A stretch of 64,000 nucleotides of DNA from NCBI RefSeq assembly GCF_016907015.1, contig NZ_JAFBBE010000001.1, forward strand, positions 124,001 to 188,000, read 5' to 3'. The DNA comes from Oceanisphaera litoralis. Its GTDB lineage: Bacteria; Pseudomonadota; Gammaproteobacteria; Enterobacterales; Aeromonadaceae. The position numbers and the translations under genes are program-made. Shown here piece by piece: positions 7,843-17,526 of the stretch (positions are counted from its first letter, which is position 1; every line of letters begins with the position of its first letter). A model generated the notes under the pieces. That model was not told where the DNA came from, ran no database searches, and saw nothing but the letters and a program-made list of their open reading frames with translations.

Positions 7843-8484
7843 TTAAATCTTTTCTGCGTCCAGCATGCCGTAACGAATAGCCAGATGGGTCAGCTCCACG
7901 TCACCATTAATATCCAGCTTGCTGAACAATCGATACCGGTAACTGTTTACGGTTTTCGGGCTCAGATTAAGCTGCTCGGATATATCGGTGACCCTTTGAC
8001 CCTTGGTAATCATCAACATGATCTGCAGTTCTCGTTCGGATAACTGCTTGAACGGGTTTTCTTCGTTGGAAAACTGGCTCAGCGCCATGCGCTGGGCTAT
8101 TTCCGGCGAAATATAACGTTGGCCGCTGTGCACCAGACGTATGGCGTTAATCATTTCTTCCGGCCCGGCTCCCTTGGTCAGGTAACCGGAGGCTCCCGCC
8201 TGCATTACCTTGGTGGGAAAGGGATTTTCGGTATGAATGGTCAGGACGATGATTTTTACATCCGGATTAAAACGCAATATTTTGCGGGTGGCTTCCAGGC
8301 CACCGATGCCCGGCATGTTCATGTCCATTAATACGACGTCCGGATGCTGTTCCCGACACCATTGCACGGCGTCTTCGCCGCTTTTGGCCTCGCCCAGCAC
8401 CTTCATTCCCTTGACGTCTTCTAATATGCGTCGGATCCCTGTGCGCACTAACTCATGGTCATCAACCAGGAATACGTTAATCAA
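7843..8484 (-). CDS. uvrY: Response regulator UvrY/GacA (BarA-UvrY two-component system)
   Basis: 213 residues: receiver domain (VDDH, phospho-acceptor Asp in VVLMDMNMPG, Lys in GYLTKGAGP) and a C-terminal LuxR-type helix-turn-helix (LSERELQIMLMITKGQ..ISEQLNLSPKTVNSYRYRLF). In gammaproteobacteria this regulator activates the small RNAs that sequester CsrA/RsmA. The frame is open to 8607, but homologues begin MINV. Here that is TTG at 8482-8484, with GGAG eight bases upstream, so a TTG start is chosen. See the GGA-loop repeats elsewhere in the window for a possible connection. Confidence 0.93.
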   Translation of the reverse strand: MINVFLVDDHELVRTGIRRILEDVKGMKVLGEAKSGEDAVQWCREQHPDVVLMDMNMPGIGGLEATRKILRFNPDVKIIVLTIHTENPFPTKVMQAGASGYLTKGAGPEEMINAIRLVHSGQRYISPEIAQRMALSQFSNEENPFKQLSERELQIMLMITKGQRVTDISEQLNLSPKTVNSYRYRLFSKLDINGDVELTHLAIRYGMLDAEKI

Positions 8485-8721
8485 AAGATGATCTCCGACT
8501 GCGTTAACATGCTTATCATATAACACTTTACCCAAGCTTGGCATCATAGCGAAGATGCTGATGAAAAGGAAACCTGCCGGTACACAAACAGGTCCGACGC
8601 CCCACATTGAACCTTTTGATAGTCTATAAAGCCAATTTCGTCAATTCGACAACTCTTTATTATCAAATCACATGGATATTGGCAATAAGGTTCTTCCGGA
8701 CAGAGGCGGCAAGCATGAAAG

Positions 8722-8743
8722 AAAAAAGGCGCCGAAGCGCCTT
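8722..8743 (-). terminator. Terminator after ppiD
   Basis: GGCGC-TTCG-GCGCC hairpin followed by TTTTTTCTTTC, read leftward, directly beyond the ppiD stop. Confidence 0.85.
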
Positions 8744-8759
8744 GTATTATTAAGTGTTA

Positions 8760-10655
8760 TCAGAAGTCGTCGTTCTGGGCTGTCGACTGACGATACTCGA
8801 TATCGGCCGATGCCTTGAGCGCACCGATCAGGCTCAAATATTCGCGCTGCCCCTGCAGGCCGCTCTGCCCCTGGCGGATTTGTGCCAGCAACTCGGAGGG
8901 CGATTCCGGGGTGCTGACCGCGTTCAGCTTGAGCACCATCTGATCGCCACCGGCCAGCGCCACACCGTGCAGGCTGGGCTCCTCCTGCGGCGCCGGCATG
9001 GCAAAGAGGGCATCCAGCACCGCCGGATCCTGCTCGCTTTCGCGCGTCACGCCCTTCAGCTCTGTCACCGCCAGCCCATGCCGTTCCAACCAGGCTTGCT
9101 GCTCGCCGGCCGCCCAGGCCTGCTGCAATTCAACCGCCGCCTGTTCCGTCAGTTCGCGGGCCCTGGCGGCCAGCGTCAGTTCCCGCGCCTGTGCACGCAC
9201 TTCATCAAAGTCGCGTACCGCCGCCGGACGATAGTCGGTCACGTGAATCACCAGCGCCTTGTTGCTGCCCAGCTCAATCAGTTCCGAGTTCATGCCCTGC
9301 TCACGCAGATCGATGGAGAATGCCTGAGTCAGCACACGCGGATCCTGAAGCGCAGCCGGTGCATCCTCAACGGAGAAGTAATCGGTCGAGGTCACGGTCA
9401 GACCCAGTTCCTGTGCCGCCATGTCCAGCGAGTCGGGAAACTCGAAGGCCAGCTCGGCCAGGCGCTGTTCCTGCTCGTAAAAGGCGTTGGCCGCCTGTTC
9501 CTGCGCCAGACGCTGGGCAATGGTATCGCGCACGTCTGCCAGCGGTTTGGTCTTGCTCTCGCGCTTGTCCAGCAGGGTGATCAGGTGCAGACCGAATTCG
9601 CTCTCGACCACGGGAGAAACCTCACCGACCTTGGTCAGGGCAAAGGCCGCCTGGTCAAAGGCCGGATCCAGGGTCCCCTGTTCCATCCACTCCAGTTCAC
9701 CGCCTTGAGCACCGGAGAAGATATCATCCGACTCCGCCTGAGCCAGCGCTGCAAACGACTCGCCGGCGGCCAGACGCTCGCCGATGGCCTTGATGGTCTG
9801 CTCGGCATCGTCCCCCTTGTTGATCATGATGTGGGCGACCTTGCGCTGCTCGGGCTGACTATAGCTGGCCAGGTTGGCCTGGTATTCGGCCTCGATGGCC
9901 TGCTCGTCGATATCCTCGGCCGACACCGCATCGGCATCCAGCAGCAGGTAATCCACTTTCACCTGCTCGGGGCGCTGAAACTGCTGTGGCTGTTGCTGAT
10001 AGTAGGTTTTCACCTGATCTTCGGTCAGCTCTATCCTGGCGCTGAAGTCGGCCAGTGGCAGGCGCACCAGTTCGGCATCCCGCTGCTGACGGCTCAGTCG
10101 ATCCAGCCAGCCGGCTTCGGCTTCCAGGCTGAAGCCCGAGCCGATCAGCGCATTCAGCAACAGCTGGCGGCTCAAGTCCTGGCGCACGCTGTCGCGCAGC
10201 TGTTCGGCACTCATGCCGCTGCGAGCCAGCAGTTGCAGGTAGCGTTCGTTGTTGAAGCGGCCGTCCTGCTGAAACTCCGGCAAGGCGCGGATGGCATTGC
10301 GTACCTGCTCATCGCTGGCATAGAGACCCAGCTCCTGCACCTTCTGGTCGATCAATCGCTGTTCAACCATTTGCTCCAGTACCGAACGACGGATCTGCGC
10401 CACATACTGGGGGTCGCCCAGCAGCTGGCTGAACTGGGGCCCGAGCTGATTTTCCAGCCGGGCTCGCTCGTTGCGATAGGCGTTTTCCAGCGCCTGAGCA
10501 TTGATGTCGTCACCGTTCACCACGGCGGCCACTTCCACCGTCGGCCGAGTGACATAGCTGCCTACGCCGGCCAGAGCAAAAGATAAGATAATCAATATCA
10601 GAATGACTTTGGAGACGGTGCCCTGGGCACCCGCTCTTAATTTGTCAAAAAACAT
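8760..10655 (-). CDS. ppiD: Periplasmic folding chaperone PpiD
   Basis: 631 residues. An N-terminal inner-membrane anchor (KVILILIILSFALAGVGSYV, residues 16-35) is followed by a SurA_N-like chaperone region. A parvulin domain (about residues 265-365: KVAHIMINKG, FAALAQAESDD, GGELEWMEQG, GEVSPVVESEFGLHLITL) and a second chaperone region complete it. PpiD sits at the SecYEG exit and assists newly exported proteins. The position after hupB is the standard clpX-lon-hupB-ppiD order. Confidence 0.95.
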   Translation of the reverse strand: MFFDKLRAGAQGTVSKVILILIILSFALAGVGSYVTRPTVEVAAVVNGDDINAQALENAYRNERARLENQLGPQFSQLLGDPQYVAQIRRSVLEQMVEQRLIDQKVQELGLYASDEQVRNAIRALPEFQQDGRFNNERYLQLLARSGMSAEQLRDSVRQDLSRQLLLNALIGSGFSLEAEAGWLDRLSRQQRDAELVRLPLADFSARIELTEDQVKTYYQQQPQQFQRPEQVKVDYLLLDADAVSAEDIDEQAIEAEYQANLASYSQPEQRKVAHIMINKGDDAEQTIKAIGERLAAGESFAALAQAESDDIFSGAQGGELEWMEQGTLDPAFDQAAFALTKVGEVSPVVESEFGLHLITLLDKRESKTKPLADVRDTIAQRLAQEQAANAFYEQEQRLAELAFEFPDSLDMAAQELGLTVTSTDYFSVEDAPAALQDPRVLTQAFSIDLREQGMNSELIELGSNKALVIHVTDYRPAAVRDFDEVRAQARELTLAARARELTEQAAVELQQAWAAGEQQAWLERHGLAVTELKGVTRESEQDPAVLDALFAMPAPQEEPSLHGVALAGGDQMVLKLNAVSTPESPSELLAQIRQGQSGLQGQREYLSLIGALKASADIEYRQSTAQNDDF

Positions 10656-10698
10656 AAGGTGTCGTTACTCCCGATAGAGGGTAATGCCGCCTGCCCCG

Positions 10699-10727
10699 AA
10701 AAAAAAAAGCGCACCTTGTGATGCGCC
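10699..10727 (-). terminator. Terminator after hupB
   Basis: GCGCA / TGCGC stem with an 8-base loop followed by ten T residues, read leftward, 48 bp beyond the hupB stop. ppiD therefore probably relies partly on its own promoter. Confidence 0.88.
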
Positions 10728-10774
10728 TTTCGAGTCATGAGCTGCCGGACCCAAAAGCCCAATAAAAGCGTCGC

Positions 10775-11047
10775 TTAATTAACCGCGTCTTTCAGTGCTT
10801 TACCGGCCTTGAAGGCGGGCGTCTTGGCGGCAGCAATCTCGATGGCCGCACCGGTTTGCGGATTACGGCCGGTACGGGCAGCACGTTCACGCACGGCAAA
10901 GGTACCAAACCCAACCAGAGACACCTGATCACCTTCCTGCAGTGACTCGGTCACCGCCTCAACAAAGGCGTCGAGCGCACGGCCGGCAGAAGCCTTGGTG
11001 ATGTCGGCGCCGTCGGCAATCTTGTCAATCAGTTGAGATTTATTCAC
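10775..11047 (-). CDS. hupB: DNA-binding protein HU-beta
   Basis: 90 residues, identical in length to E. coli HupB. It has the HU signature [21 protein letters not shown] and starts [14 protein letters not shown] at 11045-11047 is preferred: AAGGGG is 7 bases before it but only one base before the in-frame ATG two codons upstream. E. coli hupB also uses GTG. HU bends and compacts DNA; it follows lon as in other gammaproteobacteria. Confidence 0.95.
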   Translation of the reverse strand: MNKSQLIDKIADGADITKASAGRALDAFVEAVTESLQEGDQVSLVGFGTFAVRERAARTGRNPQTGAAIEIAAAKTPAFKAGKALKDAVN

Positions 11048-11165
11048 AGTCATTCCCCTTGTCGTTTTTACGTTGGCCGGCTGACATTGAGCAGCCGACA
11101 CAAGCTTAACTTCGATATTGTTATTGATGGATGACAGCGCCCATCGGCTTATCAAGCGCCGCTCT

Positions 11166-11200
11166 GCCGACCCCCGGCATCGTCCATGTCGGGGGTCGGC
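11166..11200. other. Strong hairpin between lon and hupB
   Basis: GCCGACCCCCG and CGGGGGTCGGC arms plus a GCAT/ATGT extension (one wobble pair) around a CGTCC loop. There is no T-tract on either side. It may stabilise the 3' end of lon mRNA or act as a weak or factor-dependent terminator. Confidence 0.55.
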
Positions 11201-11275
11201 CACATAATTTCACCCAAGGCTACTGCGAGTCAGGGCTGCTGACAAGCCTGAAACCACGGGTTACGGCGAAAAAGC

Positions 11276-13627
11276 TCAGGCCGTGGCCACGGAAAAGGCT
11301 TCCGGGGGCTGTTCCAGCGCCAATTCCAGTACTTCCTCTATCCAGCGTACCGGATGAATCTCCAGATCCTGTTTGACGTTGGCCGGAATGTCTTCCAGAT
11401 CCCGCTCGTTTTCTTTCGGGATCAGTACCCGCTTGATACCACCACGCCGCGCCGCCAGCAGCTTTTCCTTGAGGCCACCGATGGGCAGCACTTCGCCGCG
11501 CAGGGTGATCTCGCCGGTCATGGCCACATCGGCGCGCACCGGGTTGCCGGTCAGGCTGGACACCAGCGCGGTACACATGGCCACACCCGCACTCGGGCCG
11601 TCTTTCGGGGTCGCCCCTTCCGGCACGTGCACATGAATATCCCGCTTTTCGTGGAAGTCGCTGTTAATGCGCCACTTGTCGGCGCGGGAACGCACCACCG
11701 TCATCGCCGCCTGCACCGATTCTTTCATGACGTCGCCCAGGGAGCCGGTATAGGCCAGCTTGCCCTTGCCGGGCACGTTGGCCACCTCTATGGTGAGCAG
11801 TTCGCCCCCCACTTCGGTCCAGGCCAGGCCGGTCACCTGGCCTATCTGGTTATGTTCTTCGGCCTTGCCGTAATCGAAGCGCTGCACACCCAGGTAATCT
11901 TTCAGATTATCCTGGTTGATCACCACCTGCTTGATGTCTTTATTGAGCAGTATTTCCTTCACCGCCTTGCGACACAGCTTGGAGATTTCCCGCTCCAGAT
12001 TACGCACCCCGGCCTCACGGCTGTAATAACGAATGATGCCGATAATCGCCGAATCTTCCACCACTATTTCGCTTTCTTTCAGGCCGTTACGGCTGATCTG
12101 CTTGGACAGCAGGTGGTTCTTGGCAATGTTCAGTTTTTCGTCTTCGGTATAACCCGACAGCCGGATCACTTCCATCCGATCCAGCAGCGGACCCGGAATA
12201 TGCATGGAGTTGGAGGTGGCCACGAACATCACGTCCGACAGGTCATAATCCACTTCCAGATAGTGATCGTTGAAACTGTGGTTCTGCTCCGGATCCAGTA
12301 CTTCCAGCAAGGCCGACGCCGGGTCGCCACGCATGTCGGACGCCATCTTGTCGATTTCATCGAGCAGGAACAGCGGATTGCGTACGCCCACCTTGGCCAT
12401 TTTCTGAATAAGCTTGCCGGGCATGGAACCGATGTAGGTACGGCGATGACCACGAATTTCCGCCTCGTCCCGCACACCGCCCAGCGCCATGCGCACGTAT
12501 TTACGACCGGTAGCCTTGGCGATGGACTGGCCGAGCGAGGTCTTGCCGACGCCGGGCGGCCCGACCAGGCACAGTATGGGCCCTTTCAGCTTGCTGGTCC
12601 GGCTCTGTACCGCCAGGTACTCGATGATGCGTTCCTTGACCTTTTCCAGGCCATAGTGATCGGCGTTCAGAGTTTCTTCCGCCTTGGCCAGATCCTTTTT
12701 CACCTTGGATTTTTTCTTCCAGGGCACCGCAACCATCCAGTCGATGTAGCCGCGAACCACGGTGGCTTCCGCCGACATCGGCGACATCATCTTCAGTTTG
12801 GCCAGCTCGGCGTCGGTTTTCTGCCGGGCCTCTTCGGTCATGCCGGCGTCTTCGACTTTCTGCTGCAGCGCCTCGAACTCATCGGGCACCTCGTCCATAT
12901 CGCCCAGCTCTTTCTGAATCGCCTTCATCTGCTCATTCAGATAGTACTCGCGCTGGCTCTTTTCCATCTGTTTCTTGACGCGGGCGCGAATGCGGCGTTC
13001 TACCTGCAGCACGTCGATTTCCGACTCCATCATCGCCATCAGGTATTCGAGTCGCTCGCCAACCTCGGCAATTTCCAGCACCTTCTGCTTGTCTTCCAGC
13101 TTGAGCGGCATGTGCGCGGCCATGGTATCGGCCAGCCGCGCCGCATCTTCGATGGCAGACAGCGACGTCAGCACCTCGGGCGGAATTTTCTTGTTGAGTT
13201 TGATGTAACTTTCGAACTGGGTAATAGCCGAGCGGACCAGCACTTCCTGTTCGCGCTCCTCCAGGGCGGCGGTCTCCAGGTACTGAGCCTCGGCCACAAA
13301 GTAACCGTCCTGTTCGCGCAAGTCCTCCATGCGGGCACGCTGGCCGCCTTCGACCAGCACCTTGACGGTACCGTCGGGCAGTTTGAGCAGTTGCAGTATA
13401 TTGGCGATGGTACCGACCTGATAGAGGTCATCGGCCTGTGGATCGTCGGTAGCCGCCTCTTTCTGTGCGATCAGCAGTACCTTCTTGTCCTGCTCCATGG
13501 CTGCCTCGAGACAGCGGATGGATTTATCCCGTCCCACAAACAGCGGGATCACCATATGAGGGTATACCACCACGTCACGGAGAGGCAGAACAGGGGTTTC
13601 GATGCGTTCGGAACGCTCTAGGGTCAT
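11276..13627 (-). CDS. lon: ATP-dependent protease Lon
   Basis: 783 residues (E. coli 784). N-terminal substrate domain; AAA+ module with Walker [12 protein letters not shown] (about residue 356) and Walker [12 protein letters not shown]-terminal Ser-Lys protease domain with catalytic Ser in [11 protein letters not shown] and Lys in [10 protein letters not shown]. Lon degrades misfolded proteins and regulators in the cytoplasm. ATG at 13625-13627 has GAGGA upstream. A sigma-32-like promoter precedes it and a terminator separates it from clpX. Confidence 0.97.
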   Translation of the reverse strand: MTLERSERIETPVLPLRDVVVYPHMVIPLFVGRDKSIRCLEAAMEQDKKVLLIAQKEAATDDPQADDLYQVGTIANILQLLKLPDGTVKVLVEGGQRARMEDLREQDGYFVAEAQYLETAALEEREQEVLVRSAITQFESYIKLNKKIPPEVLTSLSAIEDAARLADTMAAHMPLKLEDKQKVLEIAEVGERLEYLMAMMESEIDVLQVERRIRARVKKQMEKSQREYYLNEQMKAIQKELGDMDEVPDEFEALQQKVEDAGMTEEARQKTDAELAKLKMMSPMSAEATVVRGYIDWMVAVPWKKKSKVKKDLAKAEETLNADHYGLEKVKERIIEYLAVQSRTSKLKGPILCLVGPPGVGKTSLGQSIAKATGRKYVRMALGGVRDEAEIRGHRRTYIGSMPGKLIQKMAKVGVRNPLFLLDEIDKMASDMRGDPASALLEVLDPEQNHSFNDHYLEVDYDLSDVMFVATSNSMHIPGPLLDRMEVIRLSGYTEDEKLNIAKNHLLSKQISRNGLKESEIVVEDSAIIGIIRYYSREAGVRNLEREISKLCRKAVKEILLNKDIKQVVINQDNLKDYLGVQRFDYGKAEEHNQIGQVTGLAWTEVGGELLTIEVANVPGKGKLAYTGSLGDVMKESVQAAMTVVRSRADKWRINSDFHEKRDIHVHVPEGATPKDGPSAGVAMCTALVSSLTGNPVRADVAMTGEITLRGEVLPIGGLKEKLLAARRGGIKRVLIPKENERDLEDIPANVKQDLEIHPVRWIEEVLELALEQPPEAFSVATA

Positions 13628-13671
13628 AGTGTCCTCTCGGCTTGAATGCAATATGTTAGCGCTTGGGCAGT

Positions 13672-13698
13672 ATATGGGGGCGAGATCATCAGATTCAA
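13672..13698 (-). promoter_or_regulatory. Heat-shock (sigma-32) promoter of lon
   Basis: Read leftward: TTGAA (13694-13698), a 14-bp spacer and CCCCATAT (13672-13679). The downstream box matches the sigma-32 -10 consensus CCCCATNT perfectly; the -35 keeps the TTGAA core. The spacing is within the sigma-32 range, and lon is a classical heat-shock gene. Confidence 0.75.
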
Positions 13699-13719
13699 TC
13701 ACCAGGCACGCAAAAACAG

Positions 13720-13744
13720 AAAAAGGGGCATAAAGCCCCTTTTA
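13720..13744 (-). terminator. Terminator after clpX
   Basis: AAAAGGGGC-TTTAT-GCCCCTTTTT hairpin with T-tract, read leftward, 21 bp beyond the clpX stop and upstream of the lon promoter. Confidence 0.9.
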
Positions 13745-13764
13745 ATCGGTCAAAAATAACGCAC

Positions 13765-15045
13765 TCAGTCGCCAGAGGCCGCCTGAGTCTCCCCTTTCTG
13801 ATAAATCAGAAGAGGAGCGGATTCACCCTTGATCACGGTTTCATCCACCACCACCTTGGCGACCTCGTTCTGTGTCGGCAGATCGTACATGGTATCGAGC
13901 AACACGGCTTCCACGATGGAGCGCAGACCACGAGCACCGGTTTTGCGTTCCATCGCCTTGTGGGCAATGGCGCGCAGCGCATCGTCACGGAACTCCAGCT
14001 CTACGTCTTCCAACGCAAACAGGGCGCCATATTGCTTGGTGAGCGCGTTCTTGGGCTCGGACAGTATCTGTACCAGCGCATCTTCATCCAGCTCGGTCAG
14101 GGTGGCGACCACCGGCAGACGACCGATAAACTCGGGGATCAGGCCGTACTTGACCAGATCCTCGGGCTCGACCCGGGTAAAGATTTCGCTCAGGGAAGAA
14201 CGATCGTCCTTGGCTTTCACCTCGGCACCGAAACCGATGCCGGTGCCCTTGTCCATGCGCTGCTCAATCACCTTGTCCAGACCGGCAAAGGCACCGCCAC
14301 AGATAAACAGGATCTTGGAGGTATCAACCTGCAGAAATTCCTGCTGCGGGTGCTTGCGTCCGCCCTGGGGCGGTACCGATGCCACCGTGCCTTCAATCAG
14401 CTTGAGCAGCGCCTGCTGCACCCCTTCGCCCGACACGTCACGGGTGATGGAGGGATTGTCGGACTTGCGGGAAATCTTGTCGATTTCATCGATATAGACG
14501 ATGCCGCGCTGGGCTTTTTCCACATCGTAGTCGCATTTCTGCAGCAGCTTCTGGATGATGTTCTCGACGTCTTCCCCCACGTAACCGGCTTCGGTCAGGG
14601 TGGTGGCATCCGCCATGGTGAAAGGTACATCCAGCAAGCGAGCCATGGTTTCGGCCAGCAGGGTTTTGCCGCAACCGGTCGGGCCGATCAGCAGAATGTT
14701 GGACTTGCCCAGCTCGACGCCATCGGTCGCGCCCACGTTGTGCAGCCGCTTGTAGTGGTTGTAGACCGCCACTGCCAGTACTTTTTTGGCATGATCCTGA
14801 CCGATGACGTAGTCATCCAGGTTGGCGCGGATTTCGTGCGGCGTCGGCAAGGCATTGCCTTCCCGCTTCGGCGAAATATCCTTGATCTCTTCCCGAATGA
14901 TGTCTTCGCACAGCTCGACACATTCGTCACAAATGTAGACGGAAGGGCCGGCAATGAGCTTGCGTACTTCGTGTTGGCTTTTACCGCAAAAAGAACAGTA
15001 CAGCAACTTGCCGCCATCCCCTTCGCCCTTGCGTTTATCAGTCAT
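13765..15045 (-). CDS. clpX: ClpX, ATP-dependent unfoldase subunit of ClpXP
   Basis: 426 residues. N-terminal four-Cys zinc-binding domain (CSFCGKS...CDECVELC), AAA+ module with Walker [12 protein letters not shown] (about residues 117-127), Walker [10 protein letters not shown], a pore loop in the GYVG stretch, and the ClpP-docking IGF loop ([10 protein letters not shown]). It unfolds tagged substrates for ClpP. The ATG at 15045 has GAGGTGAG upstream. It is 83 bp after clpP. Confidence 0.97.
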   Translation of the reverse strand: MTDKRKGEGDGGKLLYCSFCGKSQHEVRKLIAGPSVYICDECVELCEDIIREEIKDISPKREGNALPTPHEIRANLDDYVIGQDHAKKVLAVAVYNHYKRLHNVGATDGVELGKSNILLIGPTGCGKTLLAETMARLLDVPFTMADATTLTEAGYVGEDVENIIQKLLQKCDYDVEKAQRGIVYIDEIDKISRKSDNPSITRDVSGEGVQQALLKLIEGTVASVPPQGGRKHPQQEFLQVDTSKILFICGGAFAGLDKVIEQRMDKGTGIGFGAEVKAKDDRSSLSEIFTRVEPEDLVKYGLIPEFIGRLPVVATLTELDEDALVQILSEPKNALTKQYGALFALEDVELEFRDDALRAIAHKAMERKTGARGLRSIVEAVLLDTMYDLPTQNEVAKVVVDETVIKGESAPLLIYQKGETQAASGD

Positions 15046-15128
15046 TCACTCACCTCGTATGCGTACAGGCTGAGGAGTGCCTACTTACCTCTTGTTCAAA
15101 GAGTGTACAGCACCCCACCCCGCTTTGC

Positions 15129-15752
15129 TCAATCGCGCTTGAACAGCACCTCGTCGACCAGACCGTATTCTTTGGCCTGTTCGGCGGACATGAAGTTGTC
15201 ACGGTCGGTATCGCGCTCGATAATCGACAGATCCTGACCGGTATGCTCGGCCAGCAGACGATTGAGCTTTTCTTTGATATACAGAATTTCCTTGGCGTGG
15301 ATCTGAATGTCCGACGCCTGGCCCTGAAAACCACCCAGCGGCTGATGGATCATCACCCGGCTGTTGGGCAGCACAAAGCGCTTGCCGGCAGCACCGCCGG
15401 CCAGCAGGAAAGCCCCCATGGAGCAGGCCTGGCCCATGCACACCGTGCTGACGTTCGGTTTGATGAACTGCATGGTGTCGTAAATCGACATGCCGGCCGT
15501 GACCGAGCCGCCCGGAGAATTGATATACAGATAGATATCCTTCTCCGGATTTTCCGACTCCAGAAACAGCAGCTGGGCGCAGATCAGGTTGGCCATGTGG
15601 TCTTCGACCTGACCGGTCAGGAAGATCACCCGCTCTTTCAGCAGGCGAGAATAGATATCGTAGGAACGTTCACCCTTGGCGGTTTGCTCCACCACCATGG
15701 GGATCAGGGCAGCCAGGGGCCCGCTCGTCATCGAATCATGGATATTTGACAT
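15129..15752 (-). CDS. clpP: ClpP, proteolytic subunit of ClpXP/ClpAP
   Basis: 207 residues, the E. coli length. Serine protease triad visible: Ser in CSMGAFLL, His in MIHQPLGG, Asp in [18 protein letters not shown] at 15750-15752 (MSNIHDSM) is chosen over a TTG-like upstream extension because GGGGACA lies 10 bases before it. It assembles as a double heptamer with ClpX. A promoter and an overlapping terminator hairpin separate it from tig. Confidence 0.97.
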   Translation of the reverse strand: MSNIHDSMTSGPLAALIPMVVEQTAKGERSYDIYSRLLKERVIFLTGQVEDHMANLICAQLLFLESENPEKDIYLYINSPGGSVTAGMSIYDTMQFIKPNVSTVCMGQACSMGAFLLAGGAAGKRFVLPNSRVMIHQPLGGFQGQASDIQIHAKEILYIKEKLNRLLAEHTGQDLSIIERDTDRDNFMSAEQAKEYGLVDEVLFKRD

Positions 15753-15764
15753 AAGATATTGTCC

Positions 15765-15805
15765 CCAAAACAAAATGGCCCAAGTGCACTCACACTGGGG
15801 CCATT
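15765..15805 (-). terminator. Terminator hairpin between tig and clpP
   Basis: AATGGCCC (c) AGTG pairs with CACT (t) GGGCCATT, giving a 12-bp stem with one mismatch, followed by TTGTTTT, read leftward. Its 5' arm overlaps the last bases of the predicted clpP -10 box (15803-15808), so only transcripts arriving from tig could form the whole stem. Confidence 0.65.
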
Positions 15806-15833
15806 ATACGCAAGAGCTTGATGCCTAAGTCAA
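15803..15833 (-). promoter_or_regulatory. Candidate clpP promoter
   Basis: Perfect TATAAT at 15803-15808, with TTGACT 19 bp upstream (15828-15833). The spacer is longer than ideal, so activity may need an activator or another sigma factor. Confidence 0.45.
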
Positions 15834-15840
15834 ATGGTTC

Positions 15841-17151
15841 TTAAGCGCCAGTGCCCGGCTTGTTCATCACGTCGTCGAAGTTGACCTGCTTGTCAGACAC
15901 CTTGGCCTGGCTCAGTACGAGCTCGATAGCCTGATCTTCGATGGCCAGGTTACGCACGTTTTCCAGCAGCTCCGGATTGTCGTTGTAGTAGGCAACCACT
16001 TCGGACGGATCTTCGTAGGCAGCGGACATTGAGGCGATGATTTCCTGCACCTTGGCGTCGTCGGCCTTGATCTCGTTGGCCTTGATCACTTCGCCCAGCA
16101 GCAGACCGACGCGTACGCGACGCTCGGCCTGTTCCTGGAACAGCTCGGCCGGCAGTTGCGGTGCATTCTTCGGATCCATACCACCGAAGCGCTGCAGCGC
16201 CTGCTTGCGCAGGGTTTCGATTTCGTTGTCGATCAATGACTTGGGTACGTCAACCGGGTTCTGCTCCAGCAGACCGTCGAGCACCTGCTCTTTCACGGAG
16301 GCTTTCAGGGCCTGAGCCAGCTCGCGCTCCATGTTCTTGCGTACTTCGGCCTTCAGGCCGTCGACGGCGCCATCGGCAATGCCGAAACGCTGGACGAATT
16401 CTTCGGTCAGCTCGGGCAGCTGCTGCGCTTCAACCTTGGTTACGGCAATGGCGAACTGAGCCGGCTTGCCTTTCAGGTTTTCGGCGTGATATTCCTCGGG
16501 AAAGGTCACTTCCAGGGTGAAGTCGTCACCGACTTTCTTGCCCATCAGGCCTTCTTCGAAGCCCGGGATCATGCGGCCGGAGCCCAGTACCAGCACGAAG
16601 TCTTCGGCGGCGCCGCCTTCGAACTCTTCGCCGTCAACGGAGCCCACGAAGTTCATGGTCACCCGGTCGTCGGTGGCGGCTTCGCGCTCAACGGCAACCC
16701 AGTCGGCGTGCTGCTTGCGCAGGGTGTCGATCATCTTGTCCAGATCGGCATCGGTCACTTCAGCCTGGGGCTTCTCGACGCTGATGGCGTCCAGACCCTG
16801 TACCGCGACTTCCGGATACACTTCGAAGGTAGCGGTAAAGGTGAAGTCTTCACCGGCTTTCAGGGCGGAAGGCTCCATGCTCGGCATGCCGGCCGGGTTC
16901 AGTTTCTCGCTGATCACCGCTTCGAAGAAGTTGCGCTGCATCAGTTCGCCGGCCACGTCGGCTTCAACGGAGGCACCGAACATTTTCTTGATCACGGTCA
17001 ACGGTGCCTTGCCGGGACGGAAACCGTCGATACGGCGGGTCTTGGCCAGTTGACGCAGGCGGCTGTTCACTTCGCCTTCTACCTTGTCGGCAGGTACGGT
17101 AATGGTCAGGCGGCGCTCCAGGCCTTGAGTCGTTTCTACTGAAACTTGCAT
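15841..17151 (-). CDS. tig: Trigger factor, ribosome-associated chaperone
   Basis: 436 residues. The N-terminal ribosome-binding tail holds the [14 protein letters not shown] signature (residues 44-57), followed by an FKBP-type peptidyl-prolyl isomerase domain (about 160-245: [33 protein letters not shown]-like) and a long helical C-terminal chaperone arm. It receives nascent chains at the exit tunnel. Stop codon lies immediately before the clpP promoter region. GAGGTAG lies upstream of the ATG. Confidence 0.96.
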   Translation of the reverse strand: MQVSVETTQGLERRLTITVPADKVEGEVNSRLRQLAKTRRIDGFRPGKAPLTVIKKMFGASVEADVAGELMQRNFFEAVISEKLNPAGMPSMEPSALKAGEDFTFTATFEVYPEVAVQGLDAISVEKPQAEVTDADLDKMIDTLRKQHADWVAVEREAATDDRVTMNFVGSVDGEEFEGGAAEDFVLVLGSGRMIPGFEEGLMGKKVGDDFTLEVTFPEEYHAENLKGKPAQFAIAVTKVEAQQLPELTEEFVQRFGIADGAVDGLKAEVRKNMERELAQALKASVKEQVLDGLLEQNPVDVPKSLIDNEIETLRKQALQRFGGMDPKNAPQLPAELFQEQAERRVRVGLLLGEVIKANEIKADDAKVQEIIASMSAAYEDPSEVVAYYNDNPELLENVRNLAIEDQAIELVLSQAKVSDKQVNFDDVMNKPGTGA

Positions 17152-17482
17152 TCTTCTACCTCAATTTTCTTCAGCACCGTGGTGCTGACCCTGTGATTGA
17201 TTTAAAACAGCCTGGGCTGCTTGCTTGAATCCTGGTGAAGACACTGGTCTTCGCGACCGCAGTGTTGTTGCAACAAGTGTTTGTGTAACCCCTGTATTCG
17301 CAACTTCTGTGCTTTCGCGACAAACAGCGCCTTCGCGGTAAATTAGACGCGGCATTATAACGGGGCAACCCAGCAGCGTCGAGGGTCGCTACGACTCAGG
17401 TTAAGCAATATGGGGACGAACTCGTGCTTTTCAATAAAAACCCCGTCACAAAATGGCGTTGTCTTCCACCCCAGGAGCAAAC
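17152..17482. promoter_or_regulatory. tig leader and promoter region, no gene
   Basis: Leftward TCGACG (17377-17382), a 17-bp spacer and TATAAT (17354-17359) form a plausible tig promoter, giving a leader of about 195 bases. The leader carries an 18-bp perfect palindrome, TCAGCACCGTGGTGCTGA (17171-17188), just before the ribosome-binding site. No coding potential was seen. Confidence 0.5.
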
Positions 17483-17504
17483 AAGGCATGCCGCGGCATG
17501 CCTT
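17483..17504 (-). terminator. Palindromic terminator after maeA
   Basis: AAGGCATGCC-GC-GGCATGCCTT, a perfect 22-bp palindrome, followed leftward by TTGTTTG, 23 bp beyond the maeA stop. Confidence 0.65.
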
Positions 17505-17526
17505 GATGTCGTCTTCGGCGTTCGTC

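Noticed and set aside
11354-13621. Very long open frame on the + strand opposite lon (and similar ones opposite ppiD, uvrC, polB and carB)
   Set aside because: Antisense frames stay open because of GC-rich codon usage; they are His/Gln/Gly-rich, lack family motifs, and the opposite strand encodes complete well-known proteins.
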